DNA of 64,000 bases, from assembly GCA_024278955.1 (NCBI GenBank), contig JAJRSE010000094.1, positions 1 to 64,000 of the forward strand, written 5' to 3'. The number at the start of each line of letters is the position of its first letter. Within the stretch, counting starts at the first letter, position 1. Shown in pieces: positions 1 through 8,532 of the stretch. The stretch is from Planctomycetota bacterium (GTDB lineage Bacteria > Planctomycetota > Planctomycetia > Pirellulales > Lacipirellulaceae). Position numbers and translations under genes: made by a program. The notes below the pieces were generated by a model. It saw only the letters and a program-made list of their open reading frames with translations. It was not told the DNA's origin and did no database searches.

Positions 1-42
1 AACTTCGTCCTTCGTGATGATATACTCTCTGCGTGAACGCAT
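1..42 (-). CDS. Possible transposase N-terminus (Y1/RAYT-like), cut by window edge
   Basis: On the minus strand an ATG at 42-40 opens a frame that runs off the left edge and begins MRSRREYIITKDEV. This resembles the start of IS200-like/REP-associated tyrosine transposases common in planctomycetes, but only 14 codons are visible. An imperfect inverted repeat lies directly upstream of it (33-52 and 89-106), as expected at the end of such an element. The call is an inference from a very short fragment; it could be any gene starting here. Confidence 0.25.
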   Translation of the reverse strand, partial: MRSRREYIITKDEV

Positions 43-106
43 GGCTCCCTCCTTGGAGATGACGTGGTTTGACTCAAGTCATGTACCAGAGGGAGCTTGC
101 GTTCAC
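33..106. repeat. Imperfect inverted repeat at a mobile-element edge
   Basis: The left arm at 33-52 begins GTGAACGC and contains GGCTCCCTC. The right arm at 89-106 reads GAGGGAGC then TTGCGTTCAC. The arms pair over about 17 positions with one or two mismatches and enclose a shorter palindrome around 71-80 (GACTCAAGTC). The repeat sits between the minus-strand transposase-like start and the 5'-truncated gene at 111-956. The likely role is a REP-like or element-end hairpin, which is inference. Confidence 0.5.
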
Positions 107-110
107 CTAG

Positions 111-956
111 AGGGATTTGTCCGTTTTTGGAACTACTGAAAGTGTTATTTTTGCATCCGGTTTTGAGAATGGGTTTGCGGGCTGGAAGCACAATGACAAG
201 GTCAGTGTGTTGAATACCGATAAAAAAGTAGTTCATTGGGGAAAGAGCTGTGCACAAACAACGGCCACAAAGGGAAATGAGAAGGGTGGCGATATTGTAT
301 TCTCACTACCCAAAAGTGTCGATCTATTGCATGTGCGTTTTTACGCAAAATTTCATGCAAACACCATCATGCCAAGTCATTTTGTGAAGATACAAGCGAT
401 TCCTAAAGGATTTTGGCCAAATGCAGGTAGACGTCCTCCGGGAAATAAAGCTTTCTGGACGGGGATTGAACCGTCCAAAAATGGGAAGTGGCTATTTTAC
501 ACCTATTGGCATAAAATGCGCAGTTGGAATAATGCCAATGGCGAGCCCAACCACCCTCCCGAGGGGACTGGCACCAGCTTTTATGGCAATGTCTTCCATC
601 CCGATAATCAGAAGACGGTTGAGTTAGATAAATGGATATGTGTTGAGGCGATGCTTAAAGCGAATACGCCTGGAAAATCAGACGGTGCTCAGGCTTTTTG
701 GATCGATGGCAAACTCCTGGGACATTGGAAAACAGGAACACCCGTGGGTAGTTTTATTCGTGACAAATTCGTCACCAGTGGTCCGTTTAATAAAAGCCCT
801 GCTCCGTTTCCTGGCTTTGAATTCAGAAAAAACAAATCCGTTCAAATAACTTCTGTTGTATTGCAATGGTACTTTTCAAAATCAACGCAGACAAACATTG
901 TGTATTTTGATGATATCGTTGTTGCGACACAATATGTTGGGCCCCTCACCCTATAA
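111..956 (+). pseudogene. 5'-truncated secreted lectin-fold protein (first of three paralogues)
   Basis: The frame is open from just after a TAG at 108-110; the only plausible start is TTG at 117 (279 residues). No signal peptide is present. The product opens directly in the mature domain (SVIFASGFENGFAGWK), whereas the two downstream paralogues have a signal peptide and about 30 residues before the equivalent point. Shared features with them are the segment W-C-V-E-x3-K-x-NT-x-G-x-SDG followed by W-I-DG, and a final Y-FDD-I-V-A-T strand near residue 265. This is a beta-sandwich, LamG/polysaccharide-lyase-like fold without identifiable catalytic residues. The 5' end probably was lost at the inverted repeat that ends at 106. 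No dockerin or PEP-CTERM tail follows. Confidence 0.55.
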
Positions 957-1294
957 AGAACGGACTCTCGAAAAGATCGCAAAGAAATGGATGAGTAATG
1001 ATAGCGTCTGAAAAGTGAAGATGTGGCAATTGGGTTCGTCGCGAATTTGTCCCGAACCGCCAATGGTCACTCCCGAGTAGGAATAGTCTTAGCAATCTTG
1101 GCGAGAGGAGATTTTGATTCGGGCGAATCATAAGAGCTTGTCTTGTTGCCTTGCAGGGAGGTCAATGGGAAAGACGAAATTGGAGTCGCAGGCAGCGTTA
1201 ATCGGATTGAGCAGGCCGCCTCAGGAGACGATAATGAGTTGGTAGATACGTTTACTGTTTTGCCCCCGAAGGTACAAAGAAGAGGCGGCCACGG
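957..1294. other. Intergenic region, 338 bp
   Basis: It holds only short minus-strand frames without recognisable products. The last 20 bases supply a GAGG-type ribosome binding site for the gene starting at 1295. No clear promoter, repeat or RNA was recognised. Confidence 0.4.
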
Positions 1295-2575
1295 ATGAGA
1301 TTTTGGGTAGATTTTGGATGCCGATTGGGGATTTTCTTGATCTGGGCATCCGGGTTGACGGTCGCGGCTTTGGCCGCCGAGCCACGATCTCCTCGTATCG
1401 CCAATGTGGAAATCCTTGCAGAGCAGGGCTGGGCGAACAATCCCGACACGATCTGGTACGACAACTTCGACAGCTCAAAGCCGCTTGCTGGTCGCTATCT
1501 TGAGTATCACAGTAATGATGGTGAATTTGTCCCGATCGCCAGTGAATCGCTCGGCGGTTCGGGCCAGTCGATGCAGGTTCGTTGGCAGGCGGGTGAAGTC
1601 GACGCTGGAGGCTTGAAGAAAACATTCGGCCGGAATCCGATGGAATGGGGGAATGCTGGTGTGCGTAGCGCCGAAGACTTCCGCGAAGTTTATTGGCGCC
1701 ATTATGTCAAAATGCAGGAAGGTTGGATCGGTCAGCCCGCTAAGCTTAGTCGGGCGACTTCATTTTCGTCCTCCAATTGGTCGCAAGCGATGATTGCACA
1801 CATCTGGAACGGTAGCCCGACCGGCCTCAAGGCCGATCCGGCTCGTGGAGTTAACTCGGATTCGCAAGTTGTGACTACGCAATACAACGACTTTGATAAT
1901 CTCTCTTGGTTAGGAGGCAAAGGAGCTAGTAGCAGCAATGCCCAGGTGTTTGACACGGCCGAATGCGGACGGTGGGTCTGTGTCGAAGGACATGTCAAGC
2001 TAAATACGCTTGGCCAGTCTGACGGCGTTTTTGAACTCTTCATTGACGGGCAGCAAGAAGTGAGCCGTAAGGATATCAACTGGGTTTATTCATGGGGCGA
2101 CTACGGGATCAACGCGGTTTTTCTTGAGAACCACTGGAATAGCGGAAGCTCCGTCGAACAAGAGCGTTACTTCGACGATTTCGTTATTAGCACCTCGCCC
2201 ATCGGCCTTGCTAAGTCGCCTTGGAACCCCGTAGTGACAAAAACTGCCTTTCACGATCCTGATTCAGAGGACATGCAAACGGCGTGGCAGCTTCAAGTGG
2301 CTTCAAGCATCGGCGACGACTGGGTTTGGGATTCAGGCGATATTGCCGGAGCAGGCCTTAGCGTTGTGGTAAATACTAACAGCGGAAAATTCCAAGGAAG
2401 CTTAACCGGGGCAGGTAAGCTTCTGGGGAATCACCTCTACGCTCTGCGCGTCAGACAGCAAGACACGAGCGGTCAGTGGTCAACGTGGTCCCCTTGGAAC
2501 ACTTCGTTACAAACGGGCTCGGCTGCGAATCTGCCTGGAGATCTGGACAAAGAGAACGAAGTCGACGGGTCTTAA
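1295..2575 (+). CDS. Secreted lectin-fold protein, sorting tail lost
   Basis: This 426-residue protein has a signal peptide (hydrophobic stretch 11-27, cleavage after ALAA near residue 28) and then the conserved opening [15 protein letters not shown] LamG/lyase-like beta-sandwich follows, with the W-V-C-V-E, NT-x-G-QSDG and YFDDFV-I-ST segments. Residues about 310-410 form a fibronectin-like module ending in [15 protein letters not shown]. The next gene (2604-4139) is a close paralogue over its whole length and continues into a dockerin-like segment plus PEP-CTERM. Here the dockerin start (PGDLDKENEVDGS) meets a TAA after its first loop, and the paralogue begins 28 bases later. The product should be exported but not sorted by an exosortase. 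The function is unknown; carbohydrate binding is an inference. Confidence 0.7.
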   Translation: MRFWVDFGCRLGIFLIWASGLTVAALAAEPRSPRIANVEILAEQGWANNPDTIWYDNFDSSKPLAGRYLEYHSNDGEFVPIASESLGGSGQSMQVRWQAGEVDAGGLKKTFGRNPMEWGNAGVRSAEDFREVYWRHYVKMQEGWIGQPAKLSRATSFSSSNWSQAMIAHIWNGSPTGLKADPARGVNSDSQVVTTQYNDFDNLSWLGGKGASSSNAQVFDTAECGRWVCVEGHVKLNTLGQSDGVFELFIDGQQEVSRKDINWVYSWGDYGINAVFLENHWNSGSSVEQERYFDDFVISTSPIGLAKSPWNPVVTKTAFHDPDSEDMQTAWQLQVASSIGDDWVWDSGDIAGAGLSVVVNTNSGKFQGSLTGAGKLLGNHLYALRVRQQDTSGQWSTWSPWNTSLQTGSAANLPGDLDKENEVDGS

Positions 2576-2603
2576 ATTCATGAGAACAGAAAAGAGAAGA
2601 GCA

Positions 2604-4139
2604 ATGCGATTAAAAATAGTTTGCTTGTGCCTAGGTGGCTCATTTGGGTTGACGGTCGGGCTTACGACTGAGGTTTTGGCCGCTGTGCCGCAATCCCCTC
2701 GTATCGCCAATGTGGAAATCCTTGCCGACCAAGGTTGGACGAACAACTCCGATACGATCTGGTACGACAACTTCGAGTCAAACACAACTCTCAATACGAA
2801 TTACGTCGAATACGTGAACGATAGCGGCGAGTTTGCCCCGATCACCAGTGAATCGCTGGGCGGATCGGGCCGGTCGATGCGAGTCCGCTGGCAGGCGGGC
2901 GAAGTCGGCGCGGGAAACTTGAAAAAGACTTTTGGACGTGCTCCGGGAGGCTACCTCCAAGGCCCCGCCTCGCGACCTACCGAAGATTTCACCGAAGTCT
3001 ACTGGCGTCAGTACGTCAAGATGCAAGAGGGTTGGACTGGCAATCCGTCCAAGCTCAATCGGGCGATTTCCTTTGCGAAGTCCGATTGGTCGCAGGCGAT
3101 GATCGCGCACATCTGGGATGGCAGCCCGACCGGCATCAAAACCGATCCGGTAAGCGGGGTCAACTCCGCATCACAAGTTGTCACCAATGGGTACAACGAC
3201 TTTGGTAATTTCACTTGGCTCGGAGGTAATGGAGCGAGTAGCAGCAATGCCCAGATATTTAACACGGCCGAAAGTGGCCGCTGGGTCAGCGTCGAAGGTC
3301 GCGTCAAGCTTAACACGCCTGGCCAATCCAACGGTATCTTCCAGCTCTGGGTTGACGGACAACTCGAGGCAAGCCGCACCAATCTGAATTGGGTCTACTC
3401 GTGGGATGACTACGGGATCAATGCCGTTTTTCTTGAGAACTGGTGGAATAACGGAAGCCCAGTCGAGCAGGAACGCTATTTCGATGACTTTGTCATTAGC
3501 ACCGCGCCGATTGGCTTGGCAACATCGCCGCTTAATCCACTGGTAACGAAAACTTCCTTCAGCGATCCCGATGGAGGGGATACGCAAGCGGCTTGGCAGC
3601 TGCAGATTGCTTCAAGCCTAAGTGGCAGTGATCTAGTTTGGGATTCGGGCGACATTCTTGGTGCAGGGCTGAGCATTGAGGTGAACAACTCGAGCGGAAG
3701 TTTCCTGGGAAGCCTATCTGGGGCAGATAGGCTTCTCGGGGAGCAGCTCTATGCTGTGCGAGCCAGACAGCAAGACTCCAGCGGCCAATGGTCGAGTTGG
3801 TCCCCTTGGAATACTTCGCTTCAGACCGGCTTAGCGGTAGGGCCGCTTGGCGATTTTGACCAAGATGGCGATACAGACGGGGCCGATTTCTTGCTTTGGC
3901 AGCGCGACACGAGTGTTGGCAGCCTCTCGGATTGGCAAGCCGACTACGGCGCCGCTGCGGCACTCAGCAGCGCGGTCGGTGTACCGGAACCATCGAGTGC
4001 CGTTTTATTCGGGGCTTCCGCGTTGTTGGCATCCATGCTCGCCTCTCGACGTCAAGCGTGTGGTTATCGTGTGTCGAGTCGTCGCAGCTCGCCGTTATCT
4101 ACGAACTCGGCGCCCCTGGCTCGGGGTTTTTTTCGATGA
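2604..4139 (+). CDS. Secreted lectin-fold protein with dockerin-like segment and PEP-CTERM
   Basis: This 511-residue protein is taken from ATG 2604 (MRLK), which follows an AAGAGAAGAG purine stretch; an ATG at 2580 in frame is less likely because it would put charged residues before the signal peptide. The signal peptide ends near VLAA. The lectin-fold and fibronectin-like parts match the upstream gene. A dockerin-like calcium loop ([14 protein letters not shown]) starts near residue 415, and [11 protein letters not shown] near residue 460 begins a PEP-CTERM helix. The sorting signal normally ends soon after the Arg cluster (ASRRQ), but this frame reads on for about 25 residues to a TGA that overlaps the next ATG (4136), so the stop may have been lost. 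It probably sits in the envelope or extracellular matrix after exosortase processing. Confidence 0.75.
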   Translation: MRLKIVCLCLGGSFGLTVGLTTEVLAAVPQSPRIANVEILADQGWTNNSDTIWYDNFESNTTLNTNYVEYVNDSGEFAPITSESLGGSGRSMRVRWQAGEVGAGNLKKTFGRAPGGYLQGPASRPTEDFTEVYWRQYVKMQEGWTGNPSKLNRAISFAKSDWSQAMIAHIWDGSPTGIKTDPVSGVNSASQVVTNGYNDFGNFTWLGGNGASSSNAQIFNTAESGRWVSVEGRVKLNTPGQSNGIFQLWVDGQLEASRTNLNWVYSWDDYGINAVFLENWWNNGSPVEQERYFDDFVISTAPIGLATSPLNPLVTKTSFSDPDGGDTQAAWQLQIASSLSGSDLVWDSGDILGAGLSIEVNNSSGSFLGSLSGADRLLGEQLYAVRARQQDSSGQWSSWSPWNTSLQTGLAVGPLGDFDQDGDTDGADFLLWQRDTSVGSLSDWQADYGAAAALSSAVGVPEPSSAVLFGASALLASMLASRRQACGYRVSSRRSSPLSTNSAPLARGFFR

Positions 4140-5251
4140 AGCACTACCTTGCCAACAATAGACCCAAGCCAAGGCGTCTCGGTTTCACACTTGTTGAATT
4201 GCTCGTGGTCATTGCGATTATCGGCGTCCTCGTTGCCCTCTTGCTTCCTGCTATCCAAGCGGCTCGCGAGGCGGCTCGACGCTCTAGTTGCACCAACAAC
4301 ATGAAGCAACTTGGCCTCGCCTTGCAAAACTATCACTCGGCAATTGGCGAGTTTCCCTCAATTTCGAAGGAAGGCGCAGGGCGGTGGTTTCCGAGATGGA
4401 GACACGGGCCCACTTGGATCGTCTCGATCTTTCCCTACTTTGAAGCAAGTAACACCTTCTCGCGAGTTGATCTCTCCCAAAATTTTTGGGTAGGAGGAGG
4501 TGGTGGCAAGGCAAACTACCAGGCCGTGGATGGTTTTCTTCCCGGCGTAATTCATTGCCCCAGCAGTCCTCTTCCTCGTTCCTATCTGACTTCGGTGCTA
4601 GATGGGGCGGTGGAAATTGCCGAGACCTCCTACGTGGGAGTTGTCGGCGCGGCGTATATCAATATCGACTCCGCCAATATCGATAACAGCGAGTGGCATC
4701 CGACGACTGAGCATGGCACTCTCGCAATACATGGTCCAGTAGCCGGCAGCGGCGTGCTTGTGCTAATGCGAAAAATTCGGATCGACCAAATTAGCGACGG
4801 AAGCTCCCATACCATCATGGTGGGTGAGCACTCCGACTTCACCTCGGTTCCCGTCGCAGTTTCAAAATCTGGGGGTGGTGGCCCACCGCCTCCGTGGGGT
4901 CCGGGGCCCGTCGACATGCGAACTTCCAACCGTCACGGAGCGTTTTGCGGAGTGAGCTACCACATGGAAATGGCAGGGCTCAATTCGGTTGACCGTCTAA
5001 GATGCGCGGGGTTTACATGCATGCGAGCCTTTAATATGACCACGGTCTTTAAGTACGGAATCAATGATTCTACTTAGGAGCCTCCCAATACAGATTACCT
5101 TGGAGCCAATCGAGCCTTTAACTCGGCCCATCCCGGAGGAGCGATGTTTTTGTTTGCCGATGGGCATGTCGGTCTATTGGCAGACAATACAACTTTGCAA
5201 GTTCTAAGCAACCTATCCAACCGAGACGACGGAAACATCAACGCACTTTAG
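4136..5251 (+). pseudogene. DUF1559 pseudopilin-like protein, interrupted by in-frame TAG
   Basis: The ATG at 4136 overlaps the previous stop. The product has the type IV pilin-like N-terminus [20 protein letters not shown] followed by [14 protein letters not shown], the hallmark of DUF1559 proteins. Residues up to 313 look normal. Codon 314 (5075-5077) is TAG, and the same frame continues for 57 codons to a TAG at 5249-5251. The continuation contains the family's conserved end, FNSAHPGGAMFLFADGHV and SNRDDGN. The intact paralogue at 22979-23995 ends in the matching order, FNSAFADGHV and GNREDG, so the downstream part belongs to this gene. It is most simply a nonsense mutation; read-through would restore a full-length protein of 371 residues. 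Confidence 0.8.
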
Positions 5252-5405
5252 TTCGACTTTGATTACTGACGACAACCTGCGGCAACGTTCCTGACTGGCA
5301 TAAACCGCCGTACGAAATACTCCGATGCTGCCCTCTCTATTGAAAACTACTCCTACTGGCTTTTGGCCCCGCGAAGCTCTAATTTTTAAGTCAAGGAAAA
5401 ATATC

Positions 5406-6581
5406 ATGATAACACCAGGACGAATGTTACTGACGATTCCTGCGGCATTTGGGTTGCTCATGGGTGGGCTACTGGCTGGGAGCACGCGGGCGGTGCCGTT
5501 TGCTGGGGGCGCGTTCGATATCGATTTCGTGACGATCGGCAACCCCGGAAACCCCAATGATAGCGGGGGGTGGCTGCACCATGGTGGCGTCGACTACGTC
5601 TACCAAATGGGTACCTATGAAATAAGTGTCGAGATGATCAATATCTACAATGCGGATACGTCGTCGATTGCTGGGCCCGCGATTACGACAGATTCCGCGT
5701 ACGGGGCCAATCGCCCAGCCTACGACGTAAGCTGGAACGAAGCAGCCCGTTTTGTGAACTGGTTGAACCGAGACGGAGGGTTCCAAGAGGCTTACCAGTT
5801 TACGACGAGCGGTGGGAACGACAACATCACGCCGTGGGTCTCTGGGGATGTCGGCTACGATGCGAGTAATCCTTATCGCAACACGGACGCTCGCTACTTT
5901 CTTCCGACCGAGGACGAGTGGTACAAGGCAGCATTTTACGACCCGAACAAGAACGGCGGTGCAGGGGGGTATTGGAAGTACGCCACCGGGAGCGATAGCG
6001 ACCCGATAGGAACAAGCGGCGGAACCACTCCCGGGACGGCCGTCTATCGAGATGGGGTGAACCCCAACCCGCCAGCACCTGCCGCCATTACTAACGCCGG
6101 TGGCCTCAGTCCGTATGGCACGATGGCGCAAAGTGGTAATTATTTTGAGTGGATGGAATCCCCCGGTGATGGAGGCCAGTTCAGTCCCACGGGCGCCGGA
6201 AATCGCCAAATCCGTGGTGGCCGCTGGAACGACCCCCATGGTGCTGGCGAACTGAGTTCGAGCTTCGCGGTCGGCGACTTCATTCCGAGTCGCGAAGACG
6301 GTCGCGTCGGATTCCGTGTCGCCGCTGCCGTTGCTCCTGCGCTGCTTGGCGATTTTGATAACGACGAGGATGTCGACGGGGCTGATTTTCTTATTTGGCA
6401 ACGCGACACGAGTGTTGGCAGCCTCTCGGATTGGGGAACCAATTTTGGTACCGCCGCGGCATTCAGCGCCGCAGTCGGTGTGCCGGAGCCGTCGAGTGCC
6501 GTTTTATTCGGGATCTCCGCGTTGTTGGCAAGCTTTACACGGTTCTCGGCGTCGTCTCGAAGGAGACCTCTCAATCCTTGA
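5406..6581 (+). CDS. Secreted SUMF1-fold protein with dockerin-like segment and PEP-CTERM
   Basis: This 391-residue protein starts at ATG 5406 behind an AAGGAAAA site. The signal peptide ends near STRA, residue 30. Residues about 35-305 are a formylglycine-generating-enzyme/SUMF1 (C-lectin-like) fold, seen in YQMGTYEISVEMINIY, YDVSWNEAARFVNWLN, RYFLPTEDEWYKAAFYDP, GNYFEWMES and RQIRGGRWNDP. The paired cysteines that make a true formylglycine-generating oxidase are absent, so it is probably a structural or binding protein rather than a sulfatase activator. A dockerin-like LGDFDNDEDVDGADF begins near residue 314 and [11 protein letters not shown] near 359. Its last 70 codons are nearly identical in DNA to the tail of the gene at 2604-4139. 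Confidence 0.8.
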   Translation: MITPGRMLLTIPAAFGLLMGGLLAGSTRAVPFAGGAFDIDFVTIGNPGNPNDSGGWLHHGGVDYVYQMGTYEISVEMINIYNADTSSIAGPAITTDSAYGANRPAYDVSWNEAARFVNWLNRDGGFQEAYQFTTSGGNDNITPWVSGDVGYDASNPYRNTDARYFLPTEDEWYKAAFYDPNKNGGAGGYWKYATGSDSDPIGTSGGTTPGTAVYRDGVNPNPPAPAAITNAGGLSPYGTMAQSGNYFEWMESPGDGGQFSPTGAGNRQIRGGRWNDPHGAGELSSSFAVGDFIPSREDGRVGFRVAAAVAPALLGDFDNDEDVDGADFLIWQRDTSVGSLSDWGTNFGTAAAFSAAVGVPEPSSAVLFGISALLASFTRFSASSRRRPLNP

Positions 6582-6639
6582 GCTCAGTCCCTAAGTTCTG
6601 TCCTAGATTTTTAGCCTCTATCGTTTTCGGAAAGATTTT

Positions 6640-7713
6640 ATGCCTCGCTTGACGAGACGAGATTTTTTTTCTCACAGTTCAGATTGCTTAGTCCGCGGAT
6701 ACCTCATGGGAGGTTGTGCATTTTCAGCTGCTGGCATGAGTCAATCAGCCAGTGGGGCGTCACTCTCCAACACGTCCTCCGGACCTCCCCACATTTACTC
6801 TTTAGAGGAGATGCCTCGGGTCGATGTTCATGTGCACGTTCATGCGGATGAGGAGCAGGGGCCACCTGGGAAAGACCTCAACGAGCTCACCCAAGCGTTT
6901 GTCAAAATCATGGACGAGTCGGGGATTGCGGTTGGAATCAACCTGAGCGGTACTCGGGAAATGGTGTCTCAACTGGCCGAATACGATAAGACCTGGCAAG
7001 GTCGCCTGCTACTTGCCCCACGCGATTCGGATATCAGCGACGGACTTTGGTGGACAGAAGAGGAACTGAAGTGGTTCCAAGAATCTGGATGTGTTGGCAC
7101 GAAGATCTGGGCTCAAAATAAACAGGGGATCATGGAGGAGTCTCTCGTCAGAAAAGTTCGACTCCAAGGAGAAGTTGGGCTGCCTGCAATCGGTTTCCAT
7201 GTGGCGGACCCACCTGAGGGCAAGTGGAACACCCCGCATTATGCAGCTCGCATCCGTGACGCGGAGCAGATGATTCGTCAGGTGCCAGATACCACGCTCA
7301 TCATGGCACATGGTTTTTGGTTGATGAACAACGACACAACGCTTGACTTGCTCGCAACCTACTTTGATCGTTACCCGAATCTCAATGTCGATTTGAGTGC
7401 CACTTACCAGTGGTGGGATGTTCCTGAGCCAACCTACGAAAAACTGCGTAACTTTATTATCCAATATCAAGACCGTTTGCTGTACGGATCCGATGCAAAC
7501 GTGGAATGCACTCCAGAACAATACCGAAATAGCTTCCGTGTCTTAGAGTCGACCGAAGAAAATCTGTCACCATTTTTTGGCGATGAGGCGACCAAAAACA
7601 TCCGAGGGCTTGGCCTGCCGCTCGAAGTCTTAAACCACATTTACTACTGGAATGCTGCCCGTTTAATCCCTCGAGTCAAAGAGTCGCTTACCAACCTCGG
7701 CTATAGCGTGTGA
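6640..7713 (+). CDS. Amidohydrolase-family (Amidohydro_2) protein
   Basis: This 357-residue protein starts at ATG 6640 after GGAAAG. The N-terminus RLTRRDFF is Tat-like and leads into a weak hydrophobic stretch with a Cys near residue 26, so periplasmic location is possible. The TIM-barrel metal ligands are visible: the HVHVH cluster at residues 64-68, IGFHVADP, LIMAHGFW and LLYGSDAN. These fit metal-dependent hydrolases of the lactone-hydrolase/decarboxylase branch. The substrate cannot be read from the sequence. It is the first gene of a tight group with a PhyH dioxygenase (57 bases on) and a sugar porter, which suggests breakdown of a sugar-derived compound. Confidence 0.75.
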   Translation: MPRLTRRDFFSHSSDCLVRGYLMGGCAFSAAGMSQSASGASLSNTSSGPPHIYSLEEMPRVDVHVHVHADEEQGPPGKDLNELTQAFVKIMDESGIAVGINLSGTREMVSQLAEYDKTWQGRLLLAPRDSDISDGLWWTEEELKWFQESGCVGTKIWAQNKQGIMEESLVRKVRLQGEVGLPAIGFHVADPPEGKWNTPHYAARIRDAEQMIRQVPDTTLIMAHGFWLMNNDTTLDLLATYFDRYPNLNVDLSATYQWWDVPEPTYEKLRNFIIQYQDRLLYGSDANVECTPEQYRNSFRVLESTEENLSPFFGDEATKNIRGLGLPLEVLNHIYYWNAARLIPRVKESLTNLGYSV

Positions 7714-7770
7714 CGAACAGTACTCTTCTCGGGAGCTTCATCCCTTACAAACGCAAAAAAGGCTTAAATT

Positions 7771-8529
7771 ATGGACGCCGAAAACCGCCAAACGCTAAGT
7801 GTAGAACAAATCAAGGACTACAAAGAAAAAGGCTACTTGTTAACTGGGAAGACACTTTTTTCACCTCAGAAATTCCAAGTGCTGCACGGTATCTTTGAGC
7901 ACCTATTGGCAACCAAAGGGAATTCTCAAGGGGACGAATTGGATGTGCCTCATTTTTCCAACGAACGTCTTTTCGAGTTTCTCTTAGCTGAGGAAGTCTT
8001 GGACATCGTCGAATGTTTGATCGGTCCTAATATCGGCTTATGGAGCAGCCATTTCATCTGCAAGGAAGCTCAGACCGGGGCACGAACTCCGTGGCACGAA
8101 GATAGTGCGTATTGGAAAGGGCGTTTTGACAGGTACGACGACATTGTTACCCTCTGGCTGGCTATCGATGAATCGAATCAAGAGAATGGGTGTATGGGTG
8201 TTGTTCCCGGGACTCATCAAAATGGATTTTCGGAGCATAGCAATATGGATACCGAGCATAAAATCTTTAATATCGAAATACAGGAAGAAAAAGTTCCATT
8301 AGAAAAAGTAAGGTGGTTCGAGTTGCAACAGAACCAGTATTCCTTACATGATTCGCGCATCATCCATGGTGCCAATGCCAATACCAGCAAGACTCGGCGG
8401 ACGGGATTCACGATGCGCTATTTCAATTCCGACCTAAAGATGGCTCAAAATCATCCTGATAATTTGAATCATAAGGTCTACCATTGTAGAGGTGAAAACC
8501 GAGGGGGAAACAAACTAATCGTCTTGTAA
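7771..8529 (+). CDS. Phytanoyl-CoA dioxygenase (PhyH) family protein
   Basis: This 252-residue protein belongs to the non-haem Fe(II)/2-oxoglutarate dioxygenases. The iron triad is seen as H109-x-D111 in TPWHEDSAYW and the distal His near residue 199 in SRIIHGANANTS. An Arg in KTRRTGF about ten residues further on would bind 2-oxoglutarate. PhyH relatives in bacteria hydroxylate many small molecules, so no substrate is assigned. It lies between an amidohydrolase and a sugar/H+ symporter, only 3 bases before the latter, and is likely cotranscribed with both. Confidence 0.85.
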   Translation: MDAENRQTLSVEQIKDYKEKGYLLTGKTLFSPQKFQVLHGIFEHLLATKGNSQGDELDVPHFSNERLFEFLLAEEVLDIVECLIGPNIGLWSSHFICKEAQTGARTPWHEDSAYWKGRFDRYDDIVTLWLAIDESNQENGCMGVVPGTHQNGFSEHSNMDTEHKIFNIEIQEEKVPLEKVRWFELQQNQYSLHDSRIIHGANANTSKTRRTGFTMRYFNSDLKMAQNHPDNLNHKVYHCRGENRGGNKLIVL

Positions 8530-8532
8530 AAC

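Noticed and set aside
1043-1075. Short match (GAATTTGTCCCGA...CGCCA) between the intergenic region and the lectin-fold genes
   Set aside because: It covers only about 20 bases and the flanks do not align, so a decayed paralogue cannot be supported.
5469-6401. 310-codon open frame on the minus strand opposite the SUMF1-fold gene
   Set aside because: It is the mirror of a clear secreted protein with a start site and sorting tail; the minus translation has no domain and an odd Arg/Val-rich composition.
5406-6581. SUMF1-fold protein as the sulfatase-activating enzyme for the sulfatase at 47265
   Set aside because: It lacks the two active-site cysteines of formylglycine-generating enzymes and has a PEP-CTERM tail.
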